64,000 nt of DNA from Campylorhamphus procurvoides (lineage: Eukaryota > Chordata > Aves > Passeriformes > Dendrocolaptidae): positions 1,141,025 to 1,205,024 of the forward strand of contig WBMV01004890.1 of the NCBI GenBank assembly GCA_013396655.1. Reading direction: 5' to 3'. The translations under genes were made by a program, and so were the position numbers. Positions 1 through 13,600 of this stretch are shown here, in pieces. The notes under the pieces are model-generated. The model searched no databases. It saw only the letters and a list, made by a program, of their open reading frames with translations, and was not told where the DNA came from. Position 1 is the stretch's first letter, and each line of letters starts with the position of its first letter.

Positions 1-3000
1 GCCTTCACACACAGAGTGAAAACATCTCCATAAATTAAGAGTTCTGGTAAATCCCATATGAACTTGGCACAACAGAGGGGGAAAAGACATTTTAAAAACA
101 ATTCTCTAAAAAAATGAGCTTTTCACACTGCTGTTTTATTTATGATAGATGTTGATATTTATATAAGCTGTTTTTTTGTCCTTGTGTTGATGAAATCATG
201 GGAAAAATATTTACAGCATTGCTCTCAGAAGACCAGACTTTTCTGAGCATGATACCATCCTGTGATAAATGCTGAGCCCAAATACCCTTGCAGCTGCAAT
301 TCCTTATTACACCTCCTAATTATTTATCATTTATGATATTAAGCACTGGATTTATTGTAGGATATATTTACAAGTTTTCCACACATCTCTCCTGAGGTGT
401 CTTTTCTTCTGGGTATGATTTAGCTGCCAGATTGTGAAGAGAATTGTAGTACCAAAAAAAAAAAAAAAAAGCATACTGAGGTGGTGTTTTGTGGAAGCTG
501 AGAAGGGGCTGGCATGTGGTGGGTAAGAAAACCTTTAATGATGCTCCTTTTGGGCAGGTGTTTCTTGGGTTTGTGTTTTGGTTTTTGGGGCACGTGTGGC
601 TGCCCATGGGAAAGGCTCATGCTCAAGCAGTGCAGCTCCACTGTCACTGTGACTTCCCTGAATCTGCACGGGGTGTAGAGCTCGAGTTCTTTTCCATAGC
701 TCTGTCACTGTGCACACCAAAAGGTGCACATTGTTTCAAAGAATAGAGAAGGAAAGTCACTCTGTGGAGGTGTAAGTTTAAATTATTGCAGTGACCTTTT
801 CAGCTGTCCTTGTCTTTCTGCTTCTCATTGAGCTGTGCATGAGACTCCCTGACTTGAAAGTAAAGCGGTTCCCTGACTGGAAGGACCAGAGACACCCGAG
901 CAGGTCCTGTGGGTACTGCTGGATGTGTTCTCTCAGTCTTAACTCGGAGTGGGACAAAGAGCATCTCCCAGGAGAGCACTTCTGGCTTTTAGCGTCCTCT
1001 GAAGGCTTTTTGGGTTTATCCTGCCAGTTCCTGCAGAATTCTTCACACTGGCTCGAGTGAGTGGAAGATCTTGGCTGCATGATTGTATTGGTCCTATAAA
1101 TGCCTCTTTGCCCCATGCTCTGTTTGCTCATCCAGCTCTGGAAGAGTGGAAGAAAAGGTCACATGGACTGAAATTCTCCCAGAATTCTGTCCCAGCTGCC
1201 AGGGATTCATGGCTCAGGGATGCTCTGAAAAAGAGGAGGTAATGTTGTGTTTAAAAGCTCTTGACAGATTGCCTTTGGAATAAAACTCTGGATTTGCTTG
1301 CCTTGTCGTTTAGAGTGATGTTTTCAGTTTGAAGTTTGCTTTTTTAATTTAATCACACTCTTTATGTCACTATGGATGCAGTGAAAGCCTCATTGCTATT
1401 TTCAGGTATATATTGTCTGAAGGCATCTATACAATTGCATCTGAAGGCGATTTTTGGACTATAATATGACATAGATACTGCAGTATCCATTCACAGGGTG
1501 TTCCTCTCTGTAATTGTTGTAATTCTTGGTTGTAAGTTACTTGGATTGGTGAAGGAAGGTGGATGTGTCAAAAGACTATTTCCTTTAGTGCCATTATTTT
1601 TTAAAAATTTTGCAGTTTCACAAATTCAGTAGATTGATAGAAATTTAATAGCTTGAAAAATTGAAACTCAGAGGAACAATTAGACATCCACTATTGCTTT
1701 CTGGTCTTGAAAATAATTAAATGTTGCTCAAATAGCCATATGTCAAGCCCAATAATTTGTATTTTGGCAAATATTACCTTTTTATAGGACATCTGTTAAG
1801 AGGTCACAGCTGTCATCAGACATTGCAGGAGTTGGCCATCTCAGTACTTGTTAAAATCTCATGCTTTACAGATGTGCATGTGCATATTTATGTATGAGCT
1901 GATGAGGAGCAGTTGTTTTTCAAGCAGGCTCCTGGTTATGTTTTCCTCTGGAAGACACAGAATTCCTACAGTCCATGTTTCTATTTGTATGCATGTTTCA
2001 GGAATAAGGATATTGGTGTCTCCAAGAGTGAAAAAAAAAGCATGCAAGGAACATGATTTTATCGGGCTGCAAATTAAGTAATTGCCATTGTTTGAAACTC
2101 TCTTGGTGTAACTTGCAATGTTGTCATCCCTTGCCTGTTTGTTTTGGTCTGTTTGAGATCAGCTGCGGGTTTGCTCCCGTGTTCTGTGGAGATCCTTCTG
2201 TCCTTCTGCACAGAAACAAGAGCTGTGGGAGGAGAAGGTGTTTTATCCCTGAGTGTGTGAGCTGACCCAGGCAGGGTGCAGGAACAGCCATAAACCCAGG
2301 GAGGAATTGCCCAGACTAAATCTATTTTCGTGCCTTGCTGGACTGGGAGGTTGCCAAAGCAGAGGCACACAGGTGGCAGTGAGGATCTAATGAGACTAAA
2401 CAATGTGATATATGTGTTTTCTATCCCCCCCTGCAAGTCACCTGGCTGTGTTGGCAATCCTCCTCACCCTTCTTCTGTTATTTTCCCACACTTACTAAAT
2501 GTGAATATGCAAAACTCACTTTGTTTTCTGCTGCTTTAGTAAATTCCTGTCTTGCATTTTCACCCCTGGTTTATCCAATGTACATGATGTGCAAAATGTC
2601 CCTTTATTGGATGTCTGAGAAGAAGAGCTGCCAGTGATTAGATTGGCTGCTCCTCCTCTCTCTGTTGGTCCAGCATCACCAACATTTGCTTCCTGAACAT
2701 TAGCCAAAAATTATCTTCTCTCCAGCTGGATAGGGATGTTTCATCATCTTTAAAAACTGAGGTGACCATGATGTTGTTATTGTTAGGCAATTATTTCCTG
2801 TTCTCATACAAATTTACCCTCTGACCAGTTCTGGCCATGATGTATCTGGCAGAGAAGCCAGTGAAGACTAATCAAAGCTTGTGAGAGCCTCTGTTGGCAT
2901 AATGCAATTTGTTGCCTTCTATCCCTGCTGCCTTTGCCACTGCTCTCCTGTCCCTGAAGTGCATCTGTTATCTTTATCAAAGCTTCCTGTTCTGAATTGA

Positions 3001-3443
3001 TTACCTTTTCTGCAAAATGGAAAAAAAACCCAAACTCTCAGATTCCCGTGGCTGTCCCAGAGTGGAAGAGCATGACCTGGTTTTATGTTCTCCTTGAGCA
3101 GTTCTTACACTTGTCAAAGAGTTGGCTGAGGGCTTAGTGCTGGGTCTTTTTGTGTACTTCTCCTGCCTAAGGCACACGAAGCATGGAGAGGTGCAGGCAG
3201 AACTGAGTTTATTTAGTTAGAGGACTAAGCTGGGTCTTGCTTAGCCAGCTAAGAGGGCACAAAGGATGGAGCCAGGCTCCATGGAAGCACACAGTAAAAG
3301 GATGAAGGGCTATGGACACAGGCTGCAGCACAGCAAACTGTTTTCAGGTATGAGGAAAAAAATACCGATGAAGTTACATAAACCCCGGAAGAAGGATCTA
3401 AAGAGGCTGTGCAATGTTTGGTAGGGTGCACAGAAGATGCTGA
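1..3443. other. noncoding DNA, no gene recognised
   Basis: The reading frames here (longest 127 codons, minus strand, 2074-2457) overlap one another on both strands and show no domain, signal peptide or plausible splice structure. The stretch is ordinary intronic or intergenic sequence. The only simple repeat noted is an A17 run at 454-470. Confidence 0.7.
454..470 (+). repeat. poly-A run (A17)
   Basis: There are seventeen consecutive A residues. No SINE or LINE body was recognised directly upstream, so this is called a simple homopolymer and not the tail of a retroposon. Confidence 0.85.
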
Positions 3444-3581
3444 GGTGGAAGGAACCCAAAAGGACCATCGAGTCCAACCCATAGCCCTGCACAGGCCCGT
3501 CCCCAAGAGTCACACCCTGTGCCTGAGGGTGTCATCCAAAAGCTTCTTGAGCTTTGTCAGGCTCGGTGCTGTGACCACTTC
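3444..3581 (-). mobile_element. CR1 LINE fragment (3' region), minus strand
   Basis: The + strand reads as the reverse complement of an avian CR1 3' region. It contains AAAGGACCATCGAGTCCAAC, then CCCTGCACAGG, then the AAGAGTCACACC and TGTGCCTGAGGGTGTC blocks, and TGTCAGGCTCGGTGCTGTGA. These blocks lie in the order expected of CR1 copies in birds. The fragment stops after GTGACCACTTCT, so the element is 5'-truncated, as most CR1 insertions are. The terminal ATTCTATGATTCT-type microsatellite is not preserved at the left edge. No target-site duplication was identified, which agrees with CR1 biology. It is a dead fragment with no coding capacity. Family level is confident; subfamily is not assigned. 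Confidence 0.85.
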
Positions 3582-6084
3582 TACTCAGAAATATATTATG
3601 GTTGACTTTTCCTGAAAACACTGGGATAGATATTTAAGTACCTGTAAATAAACATTTTATCTCAGCAGCAGGTTATTCATGACTGATTTGTAGAAGCAAA
3701 ATAGGTATGGGGAACAGAGGCCATTTGTTTGTCTGTCTTTGAAGCATCTGGTGTGACCAGGGGAGAGAGGAACGCAGCTCTGGATGGGTCAGTGGTCTGA
3801 GCCAACACTTCACAGCACATACTTTGTTCAGACAGCTGGCAGTGTTTAGTGTTCCATTCCAGTGTTCTGTATTAGAATTCTATTTCTCATACAAGTTTCT
3901 AAATTTATTTTAACCTTGAAGTAGATTAGGAAGCTTTCTGTTTCGTTTTGTTTTCTCTTGGATTCGCTACCTGATGTTCTAAATGGTATGACTGATGTAT
4001 GAAATCACCCTTTGAGGATGCAGTTTTGTCTGCCCTCTTACATGACACGTAAAATTTATTTAGTATCCTAAACCCCATAATATTAATCTCATGCAGAATT
4101 AGGAGTTTTAAAATGCCTACTTGTGCTGGTAAGCTTAGAGGGGAAGAAACAGAAGCAGCAGGTTTCACTTTTTTAACATTTCAGCTGTATTAATTTTATT
4201 ACTTTTCCTTCTTCTTTACTACTTTGATCCTCTTCCATTTTTAATGCTGTTATGCAGATAAAGATTTATAACATGTAAGCTTAATAGCACTAAACTCTTG
4301 TTTAATTGGTAGAGATTTGGGAGAAGGCCCAGACTAATTAACACCAGTTCCTACTCTATTGCCAGTTTTTAATGGATCTTAGGACCAGATCTTTTTGGAA
4401 CTAAAGTTATACTGAAGGCCTGTTGAAAATAGAAAATAAAATCATATAAGGCCACCTTGACAAACCATCTGTTACCAGTATAATGCTTACTTTTTATAAG
4501 TAACAAGGCATATATGCAGTATAAACAGTGAGTTGCCCTTTTGAAACATTATTTATAACTATATGAACTCTCCTGGAATTCTCTCCAAGTGTATCCATAC
4601 ACCTTTAACAGTTCCTCTTCCTTAAGAATGGAATATTTAGTGAATAATGACCAACTTTACTACAGGAAGCCCTGAAAGTGATCTTTATTAAAGTTCATAA
4701 CTAATTAGTTGTTTATACAAATATGGAAACTAGAAAAATGCGATAGAACTCTCTATAAATACTTATAATAAAATATCCAAAAGACCCAACTTTGGGAAGA
4801 GATTAATTACAGTACAAACAGGATGAGATTTAAGTTCAAGTGCGTTCAGCATGTGGTGTTCTCTAGCTATTTGAATTCCTCCTTCAGGGTATCCACAAAG
4901 CAGGATGCTGTCCCATTTAGCTGTAGAGGGTGCCCAGCCTGGCTGGCAGAGCTCACTGGCACACACTTAAAGCCAGGTGAGAGGAATCCAGCCTGGAAGA
5001 AAAGTGACTCAGCATCGTTTGGGTCATTTTCTACAAAGGCCTTTGAAAGAACAAGAAGGAAGTTTTGTGTCATCAGAATTTTGTGCTTTTTCATTGCTTG
5101 GCTTCCCTTTGATGGACTGAGCTGATAGTAGTGGGATTCTCACCTTCTGCAGGGTGTCTGCTCCACCTTTTGTTGGGCTGGGACCAGAGTGCCCTGGTGT
5201 TCAGGGTGATGCCCTGCGATTTAACACACATTTCTCTCCTGTCTTTGCTCTCCAGCTCGGGGACTGCCCTAGCTTAGCTGTAATTCTGTATTACTCTTGT
5301 CACTGCAGCCTGTCCCTGCCCAGAAATCCAAGTTGCTCTTGTGTGCTTTTCAGTGTTAAGACAAGAACCTCTGATTGCAGCCCTCTGTTTGCCCTCTGGA
5401 ATACAAAGCTGTCAGGGGAGTGTAAGCTTAAGTGGCCTGTCCCTGTATGCTAATGCCAAGCCTTTGTTGTTAATCTGGGCATAAGGAAATACCGAAGTGG
5501 AATTACATGAGATGAGTCTACTAAAATCCTTGTCATTGGATGTCTTGTAGCTCCCACTAGTGTTGGAAGTTTTAGTCTGCTGGCACTTACTAGACAGTGT
5601 TTGCTTTCAAATAAAGTATCTGAAATGTCTAATGTGTTTTTAGATAAGGATTTCCTTGTTTCTTAAATCAAAGCATCAAATACAGTATAGTATCAGAACA
5701 GGGTACCTAGAGAGATGGTGGAATTCCTGTCACTACAGTGTTTTTAAGAAAAAATTCCATAAAAATCTCTCAGGATGGTTGCTGTGTGTCTGACCGTGCT
5801 CCAGAGAGGTTGCGTTGTCCAGAAACCTTGCAGGCAGAACTAAGAGGTAGTTATTTTGTGTTCAAAATGCTTTCTTCCTCTTTGTGGAAGTTTAAATTGC
5901 GTATTTTTAGGGAGAAAAAACAACATAATTTTTCAGCCAAGATGCTGCGAGGTCTAAATGCATTTAGTATGTCTTAATCGTATATTTTAGAGTGTGAGTT
6001 ACAAGGAAATGATTGGAGCAAAAGTCATTTTGGTTGTTGGCCAGGTTTTAATGTTTTACTGCCCAAGTGTTTTTCCCATGTTTA
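3582..6084. other. noncoding DNA, nothing specific seen
   Basis: This is AT-moderate unique sequence. Short overlapping frames on both strands (up to about 100 codons, such as 4823-5125 and 5154-5453) lack any recognisable protein features. Confidence 0.65.
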
Positions 6085-6620
6085 TTTACCTGGAGGTGAG
6101 AGAGCACTAACCAATTAGCATATGGTTATAGGAAACACAGTGGATATTGTAGTTGGTAAAAAAATAATTCAAAATGTCTTATTTGTCATCAAGGTGCATG
6201 ATATGTGACTGGCCTTGCAATGGCTTTTAGAAATGTGCTTCCCATAATTTGAAGCAAGCTTTCTTATCAGGATGTCTTGCAATTAATTTAATCTTGTTTC
6301 TGTTATTTCCACAGTATTTTTCAATTCAGTGAACCTCATTACATTTGCAAGTGCATTAAATTAGAGTCTGGATAGAAGAAGAGAGATGATTATCAGTTAA
6401 TTTAATTATATTTCTCCGTTTGCCCATTTAATGATATGTCTGCCATTGTTGGGGCAGCCTTTGCTGCAGTAACACCGTGCAGGAATTAGTTCGGATGCCG
6501 TGTAAAGTTGGTGTTATCTGATAACTCCCGACAACTGCTGGAGCCACATGTTCACTCATTTAGGAGACTCATCAAAAGTTATTTACTTTAAGCCTAAAGG
6601 CTGCAGCATGGAAGACTTTT
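6085..6620. other. candidate conserved noncoding element
   Basis: The stretch is free of repeats, rich in TAAT/ATTA homeodomain-type cores (AACCAATTAGCATATGG near 6110, AGTTAATTTAATTA near 6395) and has a mixed-composition core around 6450-6560. It looks like an intronic enhancer-type conserved element. This is an inference from sequence texture only; no alignment was available. Confidence 0.3.
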
Positions 6621-9600
6621 GCAGTATTCATCACATTGTTTTTTGACTTTGCACAATGTTTTTCCGGAGCTTTACATCATGAATTAAGAAACATAACTTT
6701 GTATTCTCCCTGTGACTGCAGAAGGAAGGAGGTGTGGCTCTTCTGGCCAGGTGAACACTGCAGCTATGGATGATCTTGCTTTTAGGGCCAGAAAAGCAAA
6801 CCCCAAAATTCACCACTACACAGTATTTCATGTCAAATGGTCTTTACTTTTACTAATAAAATTATGTGGTCTTTCGGGAGGTGCTACAACCTGAATTCTA
6901 GTGCTCAGCTTCTCATACGGTGTCTGTCAAAGTTACAGCTTTTGGCAGTAACTATTAGTTTTCCTTTTTTTTCTTGCAACTCTGCACCATTTTTTTTTTC
7001 CTAAAGGTTTGTGCCATATGTTTGAAATTACAATATCCATGGCATTTGCCCTGGCATCTGGAAATCCTAAGGATAGAGCTAGTGAGACTCTCCAAAGCAA
7101 TGCTGCATTCCGTCCTGCAGCACATACCAACTGCATAGCTCATTAGAGGCACAGCTGGTAAGGCAACACTTCGGGGTTTTAGACATTTATAGATATCCAA
7201 TATTAATGTGAGGGAAAAAGAAATTCAGCTGTGAAGCGCAAAATGTTGGCATTTTTAAGATGACTTGTTCCGGGATTTTTAGGGATTTAAGATTTGGAAG
7301 TAAATGGAAAAGTTATTTAAAAAATGATAGCAGAACTTAAGCCATAACTGAGAAAGAAAAGTAAAAATTCAACCCAAATTTTACTGAACTTGGATAACTG
7401 TTCTTTACGTTTTTATTTATTATGTGTATGTGACAAATCATTCTGTGCCTGCAAAGTAAATAATGCACAGAGATTGAGTACATTGGGTTGTTTCTTTTTC
7501 TGAAAGTATTGCCAGTAGAAGAAGGCTCTCATGTCATGAGGAGGATCAATACACTTCAAAACTGGTCCCATAGCTTCTCTTAGCCCTGCGGATGGAGAGC
7601 TGATGGGCTGTTTTCCAAAGGAATGGGTATATTAAGCTTTTCAGGAGAAAGATATTTTAGTGTTTCTGATGCACTTAAGGGGAGCAAAAAAAAAAAGGCA
7701 AATTTAGTATATTTTTGAAACTGAGATCTGTGTGGGTGCAGAGGGGGAGGATCAGAGTGACCAAACTCCCCAAAGATTGATTTGTGAAGTTATTGCAGAA
7801 AACAGTCGTGTTCTCCCAGCTGGTAATTTCAGTGATGGTGGGTGAGCCAGTACCCCATGGATTAATAGTTACTACACTTAGTAATGTTGTTGTAGAGCTT
7901 GTCAGTTGTAGAACTCTAGTTTGAGTGTTCAGGTTAGCAAGAGATACATCCAGTACTTCTCCTTTTTTCTTTAATAACTGCTTAGTGGGTTCTCACTTGC
8001 ATGAATTTGATGAATCCCATATTTTATGTCATACCCTCCCTTGTGCTTACACCTTTCTATTTTGTTTTCATTTTTGCTTACTTTCACTGTGAGGTTATTT
8101 TTGGCAGGGGTGACTGATAGGCAGGCACTACTATTTATACAGGGCAGTGCAGGGATATGCCAATATGTGTTGGAGCCAATCTATATTTTTAAAATTAAAA
8201 ATATAGCAATTTTTACATAACTTGCTTTTCTTGGAGGAGGAGTTAAAGTCAGGAGACAAGCATTTTATCTTACAGGCATCCATTTGGGGTTTGAGTACTA
8301 ACCAGGTGTTTGTTTTGAGTTGCACTTCACAATTTGGTAACAGTTGACAGATTTTCTTATTTCTTTTTAATTTCTTATTATATTTCTAAATAAGCACAGA
8401 CTTTCTCTTCAGCTCCATTGGAAATAAGTGTTTTGAATACCTGCCATTATCCAGTGGTCTCTGGCAGAGTCCCATGAAAACTCCCATGGGCCAAAATGTA
8501 ATATTATCCTCCTTTATACTGGCAAAATCATCCCTAAGAGACTGCAGGGCAGGGATAAACACAGCCATTTGTCCAAGCACAGAAATAAAGCAAGGATTCA
8601 TTAGGCAGTTTTGACTGCAATAAATAGTGTCTGATTACAAGAGTCCTCAGCTAATGCTAAGGGCAGAGAAACAGATCAGCTCTGGCTGTGGATACCAATG
8701 GGGAGACTTAAAGAGGTGGAATTAATAGATCTGTGAATTTTTTGGTCAGAGATTTGGTATATGGGAGAGTAAAACCTCTTCTTAAATGAGGATAAATCTA
8801 TTTGGTTGATCCTCAACTGACTATTCCAAGTTTGGCATTCTCTACTTAACTTCTCTAGAAAATGTTTTGTTTGGGGTTTTATTGCTTTGTTTTAAACCAG
8901 TGCTAAGTTGGTAATTGCCTATGCCTTATTTATTGACTCTTGATGCGATGTGAAGGATTTGTACTCTCCTTGTTCTTGTCGGCTCACTTGTGCTATTTTG
9001 CTCACAATTGATATTTTTGGAAGGACTGGAATGGCAAGATGACATCCCTTAGTATTCTGTGCTGGAAAAGTACTGTGTTTTCCTGTCTGTGGGGACAAAC
9101 GCTTCCAAATCCCTCCTTGGGCTGAGCTGCTGGGCTTGACATCTCATTATTTGACTCAGCTGTTTCAGTTTCACCTTCACCCAGCTAATTAAGTAACTCA
9201 TTGAATGTCTTATTCAGTGTTTGATTGCCCTATCTGAGTGGGGAGAGCTGGAATTTGAACAGAAATGCCCGTGATGGGATTAGAGGCAGGATTGTCACTC
9301 GGCCTGGGTAGACTGAAAGGAGAAGGAGCTAATGAAGTTGGTGACACCTGAATCCCCCTCCGTGCTCTGAGCCAGGGTTTGGCTGCTGGTGGAGGGGTTG
9401 GCATTAGGGCTGATCATTCCTTAGCTAACCTGCTAGCTGTCTCAGGCCATCTGTGGTGTCCCAGAGGTGCTGGAGCTGTATTTACAGGTTTGGTGCCCTC
9501 CTCAGCTGCTGTCCTGCAGGGCATGGGATTGGGATTGGGATGTGGCAGGGCTAGCTGTTTGTGGGACTTGGCCTTGCTCGTGGTGTTGGCTCCCTTAGCA

Positions 9601-9739
9601 ATGTGGATTACTTTCCAGGGCTTTTGGCAATTTGTAAATAATTGATTTCTTTTTCTTGTATTATAAATGTAAACAGGAGCGCTCTGCAAATGAGCAAAAT
9701 CCAGTGTTCAGCTATAGGTTATCCAGCTGCATTCCTGGC
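6621..9739. other. noncoding DNA with one AT-rich inverted repeat
   Basis: No gene is recognised. The stretch contains the short inverted repeat at 8181-8206. Open frames of 60-90 codons here occur in overlapping sets on both strands and are treated as chance. Confidence 0.65.
8181..8206. repeat. AT-rich inverted repeat, 12-bp arms
   Basis: CTATATTTTTAA is followed by a 2-base spacer and its exact reverse complement TTAAAAATATAG. The arms are AT-only except for the outermost pair, so this may be a simple low-complexity coincidence. It could form a cruciform or a weak RNA hairpin. No function is implied. Confidence 0.8.
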
Positions 9740-9990
9740 CCTCTGACTTTGCCTGCCTTTGTGACTAATCTTCGGCATTAAAGCTATTATTACAATTAAA
9801 TTAATTTCCTTTTTAGAACATTTTTCTTTAATATTTACATTAAGCCTCCTGAATTAAAAATTACTCCAAATAATACTCTCATCCACTTAAAACCTACATA
9901 TTTTTATCATATTAGTTAACACAAACCTTTTAAAATATTTTTCCTAAATGCAAATTAGCAGCAGTGCAGGGAAAAAGAACTCTCTGTGAA
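9740..9990. other. candidate conserved noncoding element, AT-rich
   Basis: This AT-rich block is not a simple repeat. It carries several TTAATT/ATTAAA cores and ends in ATGCAAATTAGCAGCAGTGC, which contains an octamer-like ATGCAAAT (POU-type site) next to a TTAGC core. Composition differs from the GC-richer flank at 9400-9600. It is called by eye only. Confidence 0.3.
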
Positions 9991-10189
9991 GTGTTTTGAA
10001 AATAAAACTGGTCTCATCCAGCCAAAAGCCATTGGCAAAATCCGAGTCAAGCCTTCCACAGAACGTCTGATCCTCTGTCTCTAGAACAGTTCTTACAGGA
10101 GATGGAATTGTTTGAGTGAGTCACAGGGCAGAAACAATCCCTAGAAAATCTTCTCGCTGCTTTTAAATGATCAATATTTTCTTCTACAG

Positions 10190-10226
10190 AAAAATAAAGC
10201 TGAGGCAGCTCTGGGATGATGACAAA
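10190..10226 (+). CDS. weak candidate internal exon (37 nt)
   Basis: An acceptor with a pyrimidine-rich tract (ATTTTCTTCTACAG) precedes the segment, and AAA|GTAAGA follows as a good donor. Of the three frames only the second is open and it gives KIKLRQLWDDDK, ending in phase 0. The product is not recognised. Pairs of splice signals this close together are common by chance in 64 kb, and no neighbouring exon of compatible incoming phase was identified. It is listed because the open end phase would agree with the stronger 48-nt candidate at 32022-32069. It could equally be a pseudo-exon. Confidence 0.2.
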
Positions 10227-10456
10227 GTAAGAACTCCATTCTGGAAGCTTTCATGGCTAAACAAAAAGCAAACTGTAGCAGCTTCTGGTTTTCTCTAACT
10301 AATGTTGCTTTCACATTTCAGTTTGGAAATTGGGCTAGTTCCTAAAGCAAACCCCTGGAGCTTTTAGAATGTACATATACTGGAAATTTAGGGTAAAAAA
10401 GTTTAGTCCAATCAGTTGTCTTAGTTAAGCATAACTGATATTTTTTGTCTGCTTAC

Positions 10457-10616
10457 CTTAATCTGCTTTTGCACTGAGCATTGCCACACTTCTGGATCTT
10501 CACATGCCAAGGGCAAAAGCTGATTTTGGTAGGACGTGGTGGCTTTGGGACAGGCTGTGACATCTCTGCCTTGCTTTTGCACATGCAGTTGTGTTGGGCC
10601 AGAAGGTTGTAGTTCT
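10457..10616 (-). CDS. weak candidate exon on minus strand (160 nt)
   Basis: On the minus strand a pyrimidine-rich tract ending in TTTTGCTTGCAG precedes the segment, and an AAG|GTAAGC donor follows. One frame is open across all 160 nt (about 53 codons, beginning ELQPSGPTQLHVQKQGRDV). No domain is recognised and the composition is not distinctive. It lies on the strand opposite to the better exon candidate at 32022, so it would belong to a different transcript such as an antisense or lncRNA gene. Chance is the leading explanation. Confidence 0.15.
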
Positions 10617-10679
10617 CTGCAAGCAAAACTAAGAGACTGGAGTGGCATGTCTTCAGATTAGTATTCTGGCAGGTACCTT

Positions 10680-13600
10680 TTTATCCTCATCGTCTTGCTA
10701 ATGAGAAGATATGTAAATATTTTATTAGGCTACTAAAGGACTGAGAACATTGTCTTTAATGAGACATGAAGTAGAAAAAATTAGACTCAGTCTTTCAATA
10801 ATTTGGAACAGTGAAAAATGTTAACTGTCTTATACTCACAGGGGCTCATAATATTCATATTTGTATCAGCAAATGAGATTTGTATTCATTTATTTTCTTG
10901 GTTTCAACTTGTTTTGAATCTCTGCTTTTTGCTTGTTTTCCTAGAGAAAGGCTCAATCTTTTCTCCTAGGAATATTTCTTCCTCCTTTATTCTGATGAGA
11001 AACAGAAGTTAATACATATATAAACTTAGCTAAGTTTGGGGCCTGATTTAATGTACAGAAACTTAGCTGGGTTTGTGAATAAATAGTTAATCAGATTCTT
11101 TTGTTTTTACATATGATTTTCTTGGAGGTTATGACTAGTTTATATTTGCATTGTATAACAGCATGCTGAATCACACTGCTTTTATGCAAGGATTTTATTA
11201 ACCATTTAAATCCAAAAATAATTCATGAAATGACACTTTTTCTCTCCTTTCTCCACTGTTTAAATAAGATACTAATTATGGTGTATAAGGAAATAAGCTT
11301 ATGGAATTATTTTTAGCTGTGAAAATTGAGCAATGACTTGAAAATTTTGGTTTATGTACTTAAGGAATATATATGGCACAATGGTGCAATGTTTTATTTT
11401 AGAACTTTAACTGTTTTTCACTTAAATATGATTTATTTCTATTAAATTCTCTAAAAGTTCTCAATTAGATTTCAAAACCTGTTTGTCCCCCAAATGGTAA
11501 GAGCAGTGCTTGTCCTTTCCACTGGATGTGCTCTACCCAGCCCCTTTGCTAAGGACAACTGATTTCATCTCTTTAATATTTATATCCAAGTACCTTTCAA
11601 GGCAGTTTTTTCCCCACAAAGATGTAACTATGGCTAGAAAACGTGTCTGAGAGAAATCTGCCAGATGCACTCATGACAATATTATTCCATTTAGGGCTAA
11701 CCAGAGCAGGGAGATCACAATGAACACAACCTCTTGCTGTGTCTTTGGGGTGTGAGGAGTCACAGAATTATGAACAGAAAAAGAGGGAAACATCCAGTTT
11801 TTGGTAGTGTTTCCTCTGTGTTTTCATTGCTCTACAGATCTAACATTATTTTTTAGAGGGCGTGATGTATCAATTTCTAGTTCCATTCTGTGTTCTTTTC
11901 TAGGAATTCTGCGCTCACATTTAAATATTAATGACTTCAAGCCCAAATTATGGAACAGTTCTGTCTTTTGGGTTTAAGTGGCATTAATTTTAGGAAACTA
12001 CTTCTCATGTGAGTAAGCAAAAGCAGCTGTTGGCTTTGCTGCAAAATATTAATGCATAATGGAAAAACCCAAGTGAATAATCTAGAAAACCAGGTTGCTG
12101 GCAGCGTACCTGTGGTATGCCTTGCTGTGGCCATACATCCCCCAATTCAAACATTGTGCTGAGTGCTCTGTACGTGCTGAATTTTGGGCTGTCACTGGGC
12201 ATTTTCAATACACCACACTGAGGTTTGTTGGAATTGTGCATACTAACATTTGCTGAAATGTTTCTTCTTGAAATGAAAGACCTTAAAGGTATTATTCATA
12301 TAGTGTTTCAAATTACAACTCATTTAGTTCTCTACTATTGGGCTATTTTCCATATATAAAGGGTAGTTTCAGTCACAAACCTGCTCTCAGGTATTTTCTC
12401 CCTGAGCTTTTTGTCCTCCAGGAGGTTTATACTGTGTGCCTCTGGCTCAGTTGCAGCAAGGCACTGCATTATGTTAGGTAGAGATTATATACCCCTTTTA
12501 CTGCCTGGGGAGCCTTTTTTTGCCTGGGCACTGGATTTTAACAAAGAAGGGAGTGATTGTCCCCAATTCTGATGAACAGCCCACAAAGCAGCTGTTGAAG
12601 GGAGAGCATTGCCCCAGGCAGGCAGAGCAGGGCAGCGCTGCTGGGGATGAGGTTTTTGCTGTTGTGCAGATCCACAGCGTTCAGCAGCAAGCCTGGATTT
12701 CTGAGAGAGCTCACAAGCAGCTGGAGAGTTTGCAGTTGCACTGAATTCCTCACTGTTGTGCCACACTTGTTGTGTAGTACTAGAAAGGTGCCCTTTGGGC
12801 TCTGTGCTGCTCTAGAGCTGTAGTGAGTATCACCCTTAGAGTTACACTCATAAATCCCTGAGTGTCCTTTTTTAGCTTCTTTGAACCACGGCCTGCCTCA
12901 TTATAAGGTTTCCTTTCCAGTGTTGTGCTGAAGTCTGTGCAATATTTCTGAATCTCTCTGGAGTCTCAGAAGAGGATTGGTCAAATCTGTTTCCTGGCTC
13001 TGCTCTCAGCTGGCTAAAGGAGCAGCCTTGAGTGTTACCCACCAGCTGCACCTCTGCAGGCACTTGGTTTAGCTCAGCACTGCCAGGAGGGATGGAGCCA
13101 CACAGGTATTGAAGCATCTGAGATGGCTTGCAGGTTCTCGGTGTCCTTCCTGAAGGTTTGGGATATGCCATGCTGTCTGTAATTGAGAGGATCCTGCCTG
13201 ACTTGCTTTTGCATGGAGAGCTGCAGCCTTGACCCAGCTGGGAATTGCACCTGGGAATGTGTGCTGAGGGAATGTGTGCTCATTTCACTCCCTCCAGAAA
13301 ATGCATGCCTGTTTGTCTCCTCTGTTGGCAGCTTTGCCTCTCATCAGTTTAACAGGAGGGGTTAAAAAAGAGCTCATGGGTTAAGCAGGGACTGGGGAGA
13401 AGCTTCACCTAATCCAAGAAAGGGATCTTTTTATTCTTTTCATTATTGTGAATTTAGTGAGTTCATTTTCATTCCTTTTGTTTGTCTTTTTAGTTGTTTG
13501 GGATGAGATTTGAAATGTAAGCCTTTGGAGCTTGGGCTTGGCATGACTCTTGTTCTGTGCTTGTGGTGGGTAGTGCAACCATGACTGTAGGTAAAGATGA

